64,000 bases of DNA from the NCBI GenBank assembly GCA_964533375.1, contig CAZHLW010000001.1, positions 124,001 through 188,000 of the forward strand, read 5' to 3'. The notes below the pieces were generated by a model. It searched no databases and was not told the origin of the DNA. It saw only the letters and a list, made by a program, of their open reading frames with translations. The position numbers were made by a program, and so were the translations under genes. This document shows positions 25,686-33,851 of the stretch, in pieces; within the stretch, counting starts at the first letter, position 1; the number at the start of each line of letters is the position of its first letter. This DNA comes from CALREJ01 sp964533375 (GTDB lineage Bacteria; Patescibacteriota; Gracilibacteria; Peribacterales; Peribacteraceae).

Positions 25686-27131
25686 ATGAATTCGTCATCA
25701 GATTCATCAACGTCTTTGCCGTTCCATGTGCTGGAGCGCGTCGTCACGCTTGCGCTCGTGGGGTTTGCCATCCTGCTTGTCATCATCACGCTGATTGTGA
25801 CCATCGCCCCGCTGCGGGTGGCTGCCACTCGCGGGGTTCTTTCCATTGCCGGAGCCGCGCCGCCCCGGGACAGCCACGGATTTACAAACGTTCTGTTGCT
25901 TGGAGTGGGTGACAAAAACCACGACGGCGCAGACCTGACAGATACCATGATGATTGCGAGTATCGATCCGCTCACACGCAGCGCCGTGCTCCTGAGCATC
26001 CCGCGCGATCTGTACCTGACCGGCAACAAAACGATTCCCGACGGGCGCATCAATACGCTCTATTTTTATGAGAAGCAGGCACTCAAGCTGAAAGATAAAA
26101 CGCGCAGCGCTGCGGATCTCTCCAAAATGGCGCTTCACGAAGTGGGGGATGAGATGGGGCGGAAGCTGGGCATCGATATCCATGGTGTGGTGAAAGTCGA
26201 CTTTACTGCCTTCACTGAAGTAGTTGATGCGCTGGGGGGAGTCGATGTCATCGTCGAGAAAAAGATTACGGACTACACGTATCCGATTGCCGAAAATCAG
26301 ACCGGCCTTTTTGAGCTCGATGCCGGGCCGCAGCATCTGGATGGAGAAACCGCCCTCCGCTTTGCCCGCACCCGTCACGGCAGCACGGACTTCGAACGTT
26401 CCGCACGCCAGCAGCAATTGCTCGGGGCCCTCAGCCAGAAAGCAAAATCGATGGGCCGTTTCGAGCAGATCAGCTTTGCATCATCACTGCTGAAAACATT
26501 GTCCAGGCACATGGAGACCACTTTTACGACAGCAGAATTACTTGGTCTGACACAGATTGGTACCACTCTCTCGCTCGATAATCTCATTACCATGCAGGTG
26601 AACTACAACGCCGGTGGAGATTATATCGAGGCAAAAGCAGGAGGCTTTGTGTACGCGGCCGACCCGGCACTCTACGAAGGAGCCAGCGTTCTGCTCCCCA
26701 CCTCTCTCCCGACGGACCAGACCGGCTGGGGACAGATTGCGGCCTTTGCGGGATTACTCGTGTACCAGCGCTCCCTCTATCTGACTGATGCTGAAGTGCA
26801 GGTGGTGAATGTCTCTGCCAATGCGCTTATGGCAAGCCGCCTGGAAAACGAACTGCGCCGCTACGGCTTTACGGTAGGGGAGGCGCCGAAGGCCCCGAAG
26901 ACCACCACTAAAGAAAAGCCTGCCGATCTGCCTGCGTCTTTCATTATCTTCAGCAATACCGATGGTAAGCAGTTGGCCGGCTTCTTCGGCGGACTCCTGA
27001 AGATGGATGTGTCCCAGGATACGTCTGCAGACAAAACCGGCACAGGCAGCATTGTGCGGATTGTGCTTGGGAAAGATTTCAAATATCAGCCGATCCAGAC
27101 GCTGGTGGGAACGGGAGCTGCTTTACGGTGA
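25686..27131 (+). CDS. LytR-CpsA-Psr family cell-wall glycopolymer ligase
   Basis: 481 residues. One N-terminal helix (~20-42) precedes the LCP catalytic domain (~60-260). It has NVLLLGVGDKNHDGADLTDTMM, SIPRDLYL, the conserved RINTLY, VDFTAFTEVVDALGGVDV and LDGETALRFARTRHGSTDFERSARQQ with the Arg residues that hold the polyprenyl pyrophosphate. A LytR_C domain follows (~375-480, VNVSANALMASRLENELRRYGF). LCP enzymes move glycans from an undecaprenyl carrier to peptidoglycan or protein. uppP, which recycles that carrier, is next downstream. Confidence 0.9.
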   Translation: MNSSSDSSTSLPFHVLERVVTLALVGFAILLVIITLIVTIAPLRVAATRGVLSIAGAAPPRDSHGFTNVLLLGVGDKNHDGADLTDTMMIASIDPLTRSAVLLSIPRDLYLTGNKTIPDGRINTLYFYEKQALKLKDKTRSAADLSKMALHEVGDEMGRKLGIDIHGVVKVDFTAFTEVVDALGGVDVIVEKKITDYTYPIAENQTGLFELDAGPQHLDGETALRFARTRHGSTDFERSARQQQLLGALSQKAKSMGRFEQISFASSLLKTLSRHMETTFTTAELLGLTQIGTTLSLDNLITMQVNYNAGGDYIEAKAGGFVYAADPALYEGASVLLPTSLPTDQTGWGQIAAFAGLLVYQRSLYLTDAEVQVVNVSANALMASRLENELRRYGFTVGEAPKAPKTTTKEKPADLPASFIIFSNTDGKQLAGFFGGLLKMDVSQDTSADKTGTGSIVRIVLGKDFKYQPIQTLVGTGAALR

Positions 27132-27215
27132 GGGTTTGAAAGTTGAAAGGTAGAAGGTATAAGGTTTGTTTGAGAGTTTTCTTTTAAACTTTCTACTTTC
27201 AAACTTTTCAACCCG
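27132..27215. repeat. Inverted repeat of GAAAGTTGAAAGG units (family E)
   Basis: The left arm (27133-27163) has GTTTGAAAGTTGAAAGG units. The right arm (27185-27215) has TTTCTACTTTCAAAC and CTTTTCAACCC. The arms are complementary enough for a long hairpin between the LytR stop and the uppP start. Confidence 0.65.
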
Positions 27216-27219
27216 TCAC

Positions 27220-27990
27220 ATGACTGCACTCCACGCACTTCTCCTCGGAATTGTCGAAGGGTTCTCGGAATTTTTGCCGGTCAGCTCGACGGCGCATCTC
27301 ATCCTCACATCAGCATTACTCAAACTGGAACAGACGGAGTTTCTGAAAACTTTTGAAGTGGTCATCCAGCTCGGAGCGATTCTGTCCGTGGTTGTTGTCT
27401 ACTGGCGGTCACTCCTTGTGCAGAAAGACGTGATGCTCCGGATTGCCATTGCTTTCATTCCCACGGCTATTATCGGTTTCCTGCTGGAACGCATTATCCG
27501 CAATGTCCTGTTTGAAAATATCCCCACCATTCTGTGGTCACTTTTTATCGGAGGAATCATCCTCATCGCGTTTGAGAAGTTTCATACACCATCACCCAAA
27601 GATATCGCCGATATGAAAGACATGAGCTACAGGCAGGCCTTCCTGATCGGTCTCTGTCAGGCACTTGCAGTCGTTCCCGGTGTCTCGCGCAGCGGTGCGA
27701 CGATTGTTGGAGGAGTCTTACTAGGAGTGAGCCGCAAAGCCATCGTCGATTTCTCGTTTGTGCTCGCAGTGCCTACCATGCTCGCAGCGACGGTTTTGTC
27801 GATGGTGAAGCACAGTGATGAGATGTCGTTTGATCAGTCGGGATTACTGGCGATTGGGTTTGTGACATCTTTCATTATTGCGCTGATAAGCATCAAGTGG
27901 TTACTGGGGTACGTGAAGAAGCACAGCTTTGCGGCGTTTGGTGTGTACCGGATTGCAATCGCTGTGCTGTTTTTTGCGTTACTCTTCTAG
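27220..27990 (+). CDS. uppP: Undecaprenyl-diphosphatase UppP (BacA)
   Basis: A 256-residue polytopic enzyme that dephosphorylates undecaprenyl pyrophosphate to recycle the lipid carrier of peptidoglycan and glycan synthesis. GIVEGFSEFLPVSSTAHLIL holds the (E/Q)xxxE and PxSSxxH motif. The second conserved motif is VVPGVSRSGATIVGGVLLGVSRK (GxSRSGxT). Eight helices and the length fit the family. The start at 27220 follows from the conserved N-terminus. Its end overlaps the convergent gene by 12 bp. Confidence 0.95.
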   Translation: MTALHALLLGIVEGFSEFLPVSSTAHLILTSALLKLEQTEFLKTFEVVIQLGAILSVVVVYWRSLLVQKDVMLRIAIAFIPTAIIGFLLERIIRNVLFENIPTILWSLFIGGIILIAFEKFHTPSPKDIADMKDMSYRQAFLIGLCQALAVVPGVSRSGATIVGGVLLGVSRKAIVDFSFVLAVPTMLAATVLSMVKHSDEMSFDQSGLLAIGFVTSFIIALISIKWLLGYVKKHSFAAFGVYRIAIAVLFFALLF

Positions 27991-29259
27991 GAGATTAGAC
28001 GGTGTCTTCTGGGGTAGTACCTCTGGTACGACAGCACTGAGAGCATCACGTACTTGCTCTGTATCAATGGTAAAGGTGGCGTTGTTCAACGCGTCTTCCT
28101 GTAGCGGATCGACAAAAACGGTTTCAATCGCACTATGGACAGCATCAATATCAAGAGCCGTTTTCCCGCTTTGTACTGTCGCCGCGTGCTGATAGTTATC
28201 CAAGTGCTGCAGCAGACGGGCAAAGGCACCGATGAGTGCTTGTGGTGTTGTTTGAATGAAATCGGTTTCAGATTCCTCTCCTGCCTGCCTGAAAATGCTT
28301 CCAACTCTCTTCTCCAGATCTTTGGGATCGATGAATGAGTGATTGTGAAGACCGGCATCCGTTCCATCGCGAATATCAGCCGCGATTCTTGCCAGCGATG
28401 CAACAGAGGCGGCAATTTCCCGCTTCACATTTCTTGCAGTTTTGATGTTCAGAATATCGTCACTATGGTCCCTGCGGCCATCCATATCGGCAGCCAGGGT
28501 GGCAATGGCCGTCAGTTCTTCTTGTAACGTTTTCAATTCTGCTGCTTGTTTTTCTGCCATCGTACGGCGCAATTGGTTATAAGTTTTTAGGAAATCGTTG
28601 CAGGTGGAAAGTGCCCTGAAAGCGCCTGCCATCAGTGTATCCTTTCGGCCTTCCAAAGCAGTGCGCAGGCCATCATCTAAGTCAGCCCATGCCACTACTT
28701 TTTCCTGCATCAGTCCCGACGTCTCATTAATTGCCCATCCGATTGTGACTCTTGCCGGATTCGGGTTATGCAGCGCATCGGCAATGGTTTCCACCAGTTG
28801 CTTTGCAACAAGACCGAGGTCATCTCCTGCGTCATACAGGGAATCTGCTTCCAACTTCTTTTCAAACAACGCAAGCCGAAAGCGAATACCTTCAAATGAA
28901 CTGAAGAGAGGATCTTCTGGTGAAAGCACCAGTTGTTTTTGAGCTTCTCCTACGGAGACCAAAGCGTCTCTCTGGAGTTGCCGGATTCCCTCTACATCCA
29001 CTTTTGTTTTTTCTCCGTTTTCCAGTTCCAGCTCCACGCTGACGTTGGTTGACAGCGTGTCGAGTGAGGAAAGGTCTTGTATATGCTTCAGGACAGCATC
29101 TTTCTTTAGTTTTAACGCAAATGCCTGCATGCCTTTTGCACGCACCACAGCCTTTCCGATACCCAGCTGCTCCATTTGTGAGGCAAGGGCTTCGAGAGAG
29201 GACTCATCTATACCTTCTGGAAGATGCCTATCTCCACTCCGAGTGTCTGTTTGTTTCAT
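27979..29259 (-). CDS. Hypothetical helical protein
   Basis: A 426-residue soluble protein, not recognised. It is mostly helical with probable coiled-coil stretches (TYNQLRRTMAEKQAAELKTLQEELTAI around residues 220-250), is acidic, and has no signal or membrane helix. It begins at 29259 behind a perfect TATAAT six bases upstream. Composition and style recall the unknown proteins at 33-40 kb. Confidence 0.6.
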   Translation of the reverse strand: MKQTDTRSGDRHLPEGIDESSLEALASQMEQLGIGKAVVRAKGMQAFALKLKKDAVLKHIQDLSSLDTLSTNVSVELELENGEKTKVDVEGIRQLQRDALVSVGEAQKQLVLSPEDPLFSSFEGIRFRLALFEKKLEADSLYDAGDDLGLVAKQLVETIADALHNPNPARVTIGWAINETSGLMQEKVVAWADLDDGLRTALEGRKDTLMAGAFRALSTCNDFLKTYNQLRRTMAEKQAAELKTLQEELTAIATLAADMDGRRDHSDDILNIKTARNVKREIAASVASLARIAADIRDGTDAGLHNHSFIDPKDLEKRVGSIFRQAGEESETDFIQTTPQALIGAFARLLQHLDNYQHAATVQSGKTALDIDAVHSAIETVFVDPLQEDALNNATFTIDTEQVRDALSAVVPEVLPQKTPSNLLEE

Positions 29260-29265
29260 ATAACT

Positions 29266-29271
29266 ATTATA
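29266..29271 (-). promoter_or_regulatory. Consensus -10 box (TATAAT) with leaderless spacing
   Basis: TATAAT on the minus strand ends 6 nt before ATG 29259, in an AT-rich stretch without a Shine-Dalgarno sequence. Confidence 0.65.
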
Positions 29272-29304
29272 CTATATTTTGCTATTTTAAGCAATATCCT
29301 TGTT

Positions 29305-30051
29305 TTACACCTGTATACGGGAGAATAGCCAGCTTCCGATCGCCAAAAAAACTGCAGAAACGACTACAAGGACGGTCAAATCCAATCCATAGCTAAATTG
29401 CAGCGTTCCGCTCAGTGCCCCGCGCAGCCCATCCACACCGTAGCTCAAGGGGTTGAGGTGCGTGACGACAGCAATCGGACCGGGGAGATTTTTGAGCGGG
29501 AACATCGCGCCGCTCAGGAAGAAGAGGGGCATCACGAGGAAGTTCATGATGAGCGGGAAGGCCTGCATATCTTCCAACATGCTGGCAATACCGGTACCAA
29601 GGGCTGTGAAGAGAAGGGCAATCAGAGCCATAAAAACAAAGGCTGTCGGCAGTGCGCTCCAGCTTTCCGGGCGGAACCCTGCTATCAGTGTGATCGCAAA
29701 AATGATCAATCCCTGAATGATGGCGACCGTTGCGCCACCAAGTGTGCGTCCGAGCATGATGTGCCAGCGGGGAACCGGAGCGACGAGCGTTTCCTTCAGG
29801 AACCCAAACTGTCTGTCCCAGATAATTTCGATCCCACCGAAGACCGCCATAAACATCACGCTCATCGAGATCACTCCCGGTGCAATGAACTGCACATAAC
29901 TTCCTTGTCCTGCCTGTTCAAAGACGGGACCCAGGCCGTAGCCGAGCGCCAGCAGGAAGAGGATCGGTTGTCCGAGGGACCCGAGAATGCGGGACTTCGA
30001 GCGGACGTAACGCTTGAGTTGGCGGAGCCAGAGGATGTAGATGGTACCCAT
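29305..30051 (-). CDS. ABC-2 type transporter permease
   Basis: 248 residues from ATG 30051 with six membrane helices of the ABC-2/DrrB class. YVRSKSRILGSLGQPILFLLALGYGLG is the N-terminal signature, DRQFGFLKETLVAPVPRWHIMLGRTLGG the conserved cytoplasmic loop, and FFLSGAMFPLKNLPGPI and HLNPLSYGVDGLRG the C-terminal part. With the ATPase gene upstream it forms an exporter of the daunorubicin-resistance/lipid or polysaccharide type. Substrate unknown. Confidence 0.88.
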   Translation of the reverse strand: MGTIYILWLRQLKRYVRSKSRILGSLGQPILFLLALGYGLGPVFEQAGQGSYVQFIAPGVISMSVMFMAVFGGIEIIWDRQFGFLKETLVAPVPRWHIMLGRTLGGATVAIIQGLIIFAITLIAGFRPESWSALPTAFVFMALIALLFTALGTGIASMLEDMQAFPLIMNFLVMPLFFLSGAMFPLKNLPGPIAVVTHLNPLSYGVDGLRGALSGTLQFSYGLDLTVLVVVSAVFLAIGSWLFSRIQV

Positions 30052-30057
30052 GGGATG

Positions 30058-30112
30058 TAAGGTCGAGGATAAGGTTAAGGTTGAGGGGCTTGCCCTGAGC
30101 GGAGCTGAAGGG
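30058..30112. repeat. Family A arm plus degenerate family B unit
   Basis: TAAGGTCGAGGATAAGG followed by TTAAGGTTGAGGGG (family A) runs into CCCTGAGCGGAGCTGAAGGG, a degenerate family B unit. It sits between the two exporter genes. Confidence 0.6.
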
Positions 30113-30910
30113 TTAATGACGGCCCCAGGCTTTGCGCATTTCGCGCATGTTCTCAGCGTTGCTCGAACTTTCCTCACGAATGGCGTTGCCGGTTAATTTT
30201 AGGAATGCTTCTTCAAGAGTCGCGGTCGATGTCAGCTTTAATAGTTCTTCCGATGTTCCCATTGCGATGATTTTTCCGTGATCGATAATCGCGATGCGCG
30301 TGGCTACTTTGGCTGCTTCTTCCATGTAGTGTGTGGTCAAAAACACCGTAATTCCTTCTTCCCTGTTGAGTTTCCCAACATAGTCCCACAGGTGATTTCT
30401 GGTCTGGGGATCGAGTCCGATGGTTGGCTCATCCAGGAATAAGACTTTTGGGTGGTGCAGCAGACTGCGCGCAATTTCCAGACGGCGCTTCATGCCGCCG
30501 GAGAAGGTTTTCACCAGACTGTCTTTGCGGTCCCACATATCCACAAATGTCATCAACTCCTGAATGCGCTGTGCGCGGATGTTTCGGGGTGTGCTGTACA
30601 GCGCTGCGTGGAGTTCCATATTTTCTTTCGCTGTGAGCTCACCATCTAAACTCGGGTCCTGGAACACAATGCCAAAGGCCTTGCGGGCTTCACTCTGATG
30701 ATGCACCGGATCGAATCCGTCAATCATCACCGCGCCTTCCGTGGGGCGGAGGAGTGTTGTGAGCATTTTAATAGTCGTGGTTTTCCCGGCGCCGTTGGGG
30801 CCCAGGAACGCAAAGATTTCGCCCTTTTCGATACTAAAGTCGACGCTGTCCACGGCGGTAACATCCTTGAACTTCTTTGTGACGTTTTTGGCTTCAATAA
30901 TTGGAGGCAT
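30113..30910 (-). CDS. ABC transporter ATP-binding protein (DrrA-like)
   Basis: 265 residues. Walker A is GPNGAGKTTTIKML, the Q-loop lies in GIVFQDPSLDGELT, the signature is FSGGMKRRLEIARSL, Walker B is VLFLDEPTIGLDP and the switch His is in FLTTHYMEEA. The C-terminal ~40 residues match the DrrA-type extension. It powers the permease encoded downstream. Confidence 0.92.
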   Translation of the reverse strand: MPPIIEAKNVTKKFKDVTAVDSVDFSIEKGEIFAFLGPNGAGKTTTIKMLTTLLRPTEGAVMIDGFDPVHHQSEARKAFGIVFQDPSLDGELTAKENMELHAALYSTPRNIRAQRIQELMTFVDMWDRKDSLVKTFSGGMKRRLEIARSLLHHPKVLFLDEPTIGLDPQTRNHLWDYVGKLNREEGITVFLTTHYMEEAAKVATRIAIIDHGKIIAMGTSEELLKLTSTATLEEAFLKLTGNAIREESSSNAENMREMRKAWGRH

Positions 30911-31005
30911 AATGATTCAGTGTAGCACGGAACAAGACCCTGCCCACAAAAAAGTGGAGATTTTGGGGGCTCGAGAAGTCCTAGCTCTTCCCCTCATTCT
31001 CCGCC

Positions 31006-31011
31006 TATAAT
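31006..31011 (+). promoter_or_regulatory. Consensus -10 box (TATAAT) of proS, leaderless
   Basis: TATAAT ends 6 nt before ATG 31018, so the predicted +1 is the start codon itself. Confidence 0.7.
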
Positions 31012-31017
31012 CCGTCC

Positions 31018-32739
31018 ATGCGCCTCTCCCAGCTTTTCACGAAAACATCGAAAGATTCCCAATCGGATGCATCCAGCAAGAATGCCGATCTGCTGACACG
31101 CGCCGGATTTATTGATAAGACGATGGCCGGAACGTACGCATTCCTGCCGCTCGGGCTGCGGGTGCTTGCGAAAATTGAGGCAATTTTGCGTGAAGAAATG
31201 AATAAGATCGGACAGGAAGTGTTCCTGCCGTCCCTTGCCCCGACTGAGTTGTGGGAAAAGACAGGGCGTCTCGATACAGTCAGTGTGCTTTTTCAGGCGA
31301 CACCTGCAAACGATGCGTCCAAGAAAACCAACGACTCCCGTTATGTGCTGAACTCCACACATGAGGAAATCATCACGCCTATCCTCCAGCGCTTTTGCAC
31401 CAGTTACAAAGATTTCCCCCGCGCCGTGTACCAGATCCAGACTAAGTTCCGGAATGAAGCGCGTCCGAAATCAGGACTCCTGCGCGGCCGCGAATTCCGC
31501 ATGAAGGATCTGTACAGCTTCCATACATCGGAAGAGGACATGATGCGATATTTCGATACGCAGGCCACCCCTGCCTACAAAGCATTCTTCGACCGCGTGG
31601 GTCTTGGCGACAAAACAGTGATCGCCCTGGCATCCGGGGGGGATTTCAGCAAGCATCCTTCCAAAGAATTCCAGACTATCTGCGAAAACGGTGAAGATCA
31701 TTTGTTCCGTGTTCCCGGTACCGAGGAGATCTACAACCGCGAAATCTGTCCGGCTCTTGCATCTGCCTGGGGCGATCCAAATGAAGCCGAAAAACCACGC
31801 GAAGATGTGGTCGGCAAAGGGATGATCGGTGTGGAAGAGCTCTGCAAATTTTTGGGTATCGAAGTGGAACGCACTACCAAGACATTACTTTTTGAAACGG
31901 AAACCGGAGCGGTGATCGCTGCGGCTGTGCGCGGGGAATACGATGTGAACGAAGAGAAGCTCCGAAAGATTCTCGGCTGCACAAGCCTCAAGCTCGCATC
32001 TGCCGATACCGTCCGCAAGGTTACGAAGGCCGAAGTCGGGTATGCCGGTCCGCTCAATCTGCCGAAGGATGTTCGTGTGATTTGGGACGACTCCACCCGC
32101 GGCCGCAAGAATTTTGAATGTGGTGCGAACAAGACGAACGAACACAGCATCAACGTAAACTTCGGACGCGATCTCCCGGTGCCTGAAGAATTCCACGATA
32201 TCAAAGTCGCGCGGGAAGGGGATCTGGTACCCGGAACAGAGACGCCCTACGAGGTTTTCCGTGCCTGCGAAGTCGGCAATATTTTCACGCTCTTCACCAA
32301 ATTCTCCAGCGCCTTCGATTTCACATTCCAGGACAAAGACGGCAAACAGAAGCCGGTGTACATGGGTTGCTATGGCATCGGTTCCAGTCGTGTGATGGGG
32401 GTGATTGCAGAAGTGAGTAACGATGAACACGGTCTCGTCTGGCCAGAGGCCATCGCTCCTGCCGACGTGCACATTATTCCCGTCGCCAAGTCCGAAGACG
32501 ATGAAGCATTCAAAGTTGCCGCTGAGCTTGTTGCCCGCTTTGAAAAAGAAGGGAAGGAGGTTCTGTTTGATGACCGCACAGATGCATCCGTTGGATTCAA
32601 GCTGGCTGATGCTGATTTGATTGGTATACCCGTGCGTATTCTCGTCTCGCCAAAAACTCTCGCAGAAGGTTGTGCAGAAGTAACTATCCGCAGAGCCGGC
32701 GAAATGGCCCTGGTGAAGCTGTCTGATATCAAACTCTGA
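31018..32739 (+). CDS. proS: Prolyl-tRNA synthetase, bacterial type
   Basis: A 573-residue class II synthetase that charges tRNA-Pro. Class II motif 1 lies in TYAFLPLGLRVLAKIEAILREEM. Motif 2 is TKFRNEARPKSGLLRGREFRMKD and motif 3 is GCYGIGSSRVMGVI. The INS editing domain (~240-380) is present, with the segment around LASADTVRKV and VGYAGPLNLP. The C-terminal anticodon-binding domain (~470-573) has VLFDDRTDASVGFKLADADLIGIP. Length and domain order are those of bacterial ProRS. Confidence 0.96.
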   Translation: MRLSQLFTKTSKDSQSDASSKNADLLTRAGFIDKTMAGTYAFLPLGLRVLAKIEAILREEMNKIGQEVFLPSLAPTELWEKTGRLDTVSVLFQATPANDASKKTNDSRYVLNSTHEEIITPILQRFCTSYKDFPRAVYQIQTKFRNEARPKSGLLRGREFRMKDLYSFHTSEEDMMRYFDTQATPAYKAFFDRVGLGDKTVIALASGGDFSKHPSKEFQTICENGEDHLFRVPGTEEIYNREICPALASAWGDPNEAEKPREDVVGKGMIGVEELCKFLGIEVERTTKTLLFETETGAVIAAAVRGEYDVNEEKLRKILGCTSLKLASADTVRKVTKAEVGYAGPLNLPKDVRVIWDDSTRGRKNFECGANKTNEHSINVNFGRDLPVPEEFHDIKVAREGDLVPGTETPYEVFRACEVGNIFTLFTKFSSAFDFTFQDKDGKQKPVYMGCYGIGSSRVMGVIAEVSNDEHGLVWPEAIAPADVHIIPVAKSEDDEAFKVAAELVARFEKEGKEVLFDDRTDASVGFKLADADLIGIPVRILVSPKTLAEGCAEVTIRRAGEMALVKLSDIKL

Positions 32740-33150
32740 TCAGCTGACCCAAATCCCGATCTGCGTGACAATCGCGCCGAAGAGAATTCCTGCCATTACC
32801 TGCCGGAACGAGTGTCCCACGCGCTCGGAGAACTTGGTCCAATTCTGCAGTCTGTTCAGCATTTCCGCCTGAAGTCCCACTTCGCGGCGAACGCTCATGG
32901 CGTCGTACCAGACCACGCAGGCAAACACGAAACTGATGGCGAACGGCACGGAGTCGTAGCCGGTTTTGTGTCCCACAACCATCAGAAGAGATGTGACAAA
33001 TGCGGAGTGGCTGCTTGGCATACCGCCGGAACGAAGAATGCCCGAACGCCAGTCACCCGTGCGGATGTATTCAATAGTCACCTTCAGCAGATCCGACAAA
33101 ATCATGACGATCAGCGGCGTGAGGAAGATGTACTGTCTAAGGATATGCAT
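32740..33150 (-). CDS. DUF212 / divergent PAP2 family membrane protein
   Basis: 136 residues. The motif RSGGMPSSHSAFVTSL resembles the phosphatase motif P-S-x-x-x of PAP2 lipid phosphatases, followed by VWYDAMSVRREVGLQAEMLN and a late SERVGHSFRQVMAG. Four helices are predicted. Plant and bacterial DUF212 proteins have this exact layout; activity is unproven. Its stop abuts the proS stop without a gap. Confidence 0.88.
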   Translation of the reverse strand: MHILRQYIFLTPLIVMILSDLLKVTIEYIRTGDWRSGILRSGGMPSSHSAFVTSLLMVVGHKTGYDSVPFAISFVFACVVWYDAMSVRREVGLQAEMLNRLQNWTKFSERVGHSFRQVMAGILFGAIVTQIGIWVS

Positions 33151-33183
33151 CTTAAGGTCGAGGAGAAGGTGAAGGGGTAAGGA
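33151..33183. repeat. Family A repeat arm
   Basis: CTTAAGGTCGAGGAGAAGG followed by TGAAGGGGTAAGG lies directly upstream of the DUF212 gene. Confidence 0.6.
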
Positions 33184-33206
33184 CCACGAATAATGGTATC
33201 ACGTCC

Positions 33207-33851
33207 TCAATAATTATTGCGTGTGATTTCAATTACCTGTCCGCGGTCGGCAGTGTGTTTGCTGGTTTTCCCCTTCAGCATCAGTTCAAACATGGCAGCA
33301 GTCTCGTCTGTATTCATTGCGATGCTGACATCTTTTCCAAACGCGCCGACTTTCATGGTGACCGTGTCACCAGCTCGCTTGAAGTCCAGGATATCGAGTT
33401 CGACATCGCCACCGAGCGCGCCGCCGTTTGCGGAAACCAGGTACTTTTGGGCGTCCAGGTAGATGCAGTCTGTGCGGACCATCAGCGCATGCTTTTTGCC
33501 ACCGAGGGTAAAGATCACTTCTGTCTGGCCGACAAGGTTTTTGTTCTCGGGGAAGGATGAGAGGAGATCGGACACGGGCGAAGATGCCTTCGTTTCCGGC
33601 TCTTCTTCGACTTCGATCTCAGGTTCAACCGCAGGCTCAGGCTCAGCCACCATAACAGGCTTCGGAAGCGGGCGGGAGCGGATGGCTTTTGGCTTGGGCT
33701 TCACGCTTTCAACAGGCTTCGTGTCTGGAACATCAGCCCCCTCGGTGCCATCGGTCACGTCGCTCTTCTTCACCTTCGGCTTCATCCAGCGTGTCAGCTG
33801 CACAGCGAGCGACTTGAGGGGGCGGCCGAAGGGGGAGGAAGGGGGAGTCAC
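33207..33851 (-). CDS. Hypothetical protein with Pro/Glu-rich linker, last gene of the unknown operon
   Basis: 214 residues. A basic N-terminus and a long Pro/Glu/Lys linker (~30-95, EPEPAVEPEIEVEEEPE) precede a compact C-terminal domain (~100-214; EVIFTLGGKKHALMVRTDCIYLDAQKY). There is no signal peptide. The start is GTG and overlaps the preceding stop (GTGA), so translation is coupled to the 1081-residue protein. No family is recognised. Confidence 0.6.
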   Translation of the reverse strand: MTPPSSPFGRPLKSLAVQLTRWMKPKVKKSDVTDGTEGADVPDTKPVESVKPKPKAIRSRPLPKPVMVAEPEPAVEPEIEVEEEPETKASSPVSDLLSSFPENKNLVGQTEVIFTLGGKKHALMVRTDCIYLDAQKYLVSANGGALGGDVELDILDFKRAGDTVTMKVGAFGKDVSIAMNTDETAAMFELMLKGKTSKHTADRGQVIEITRNNY

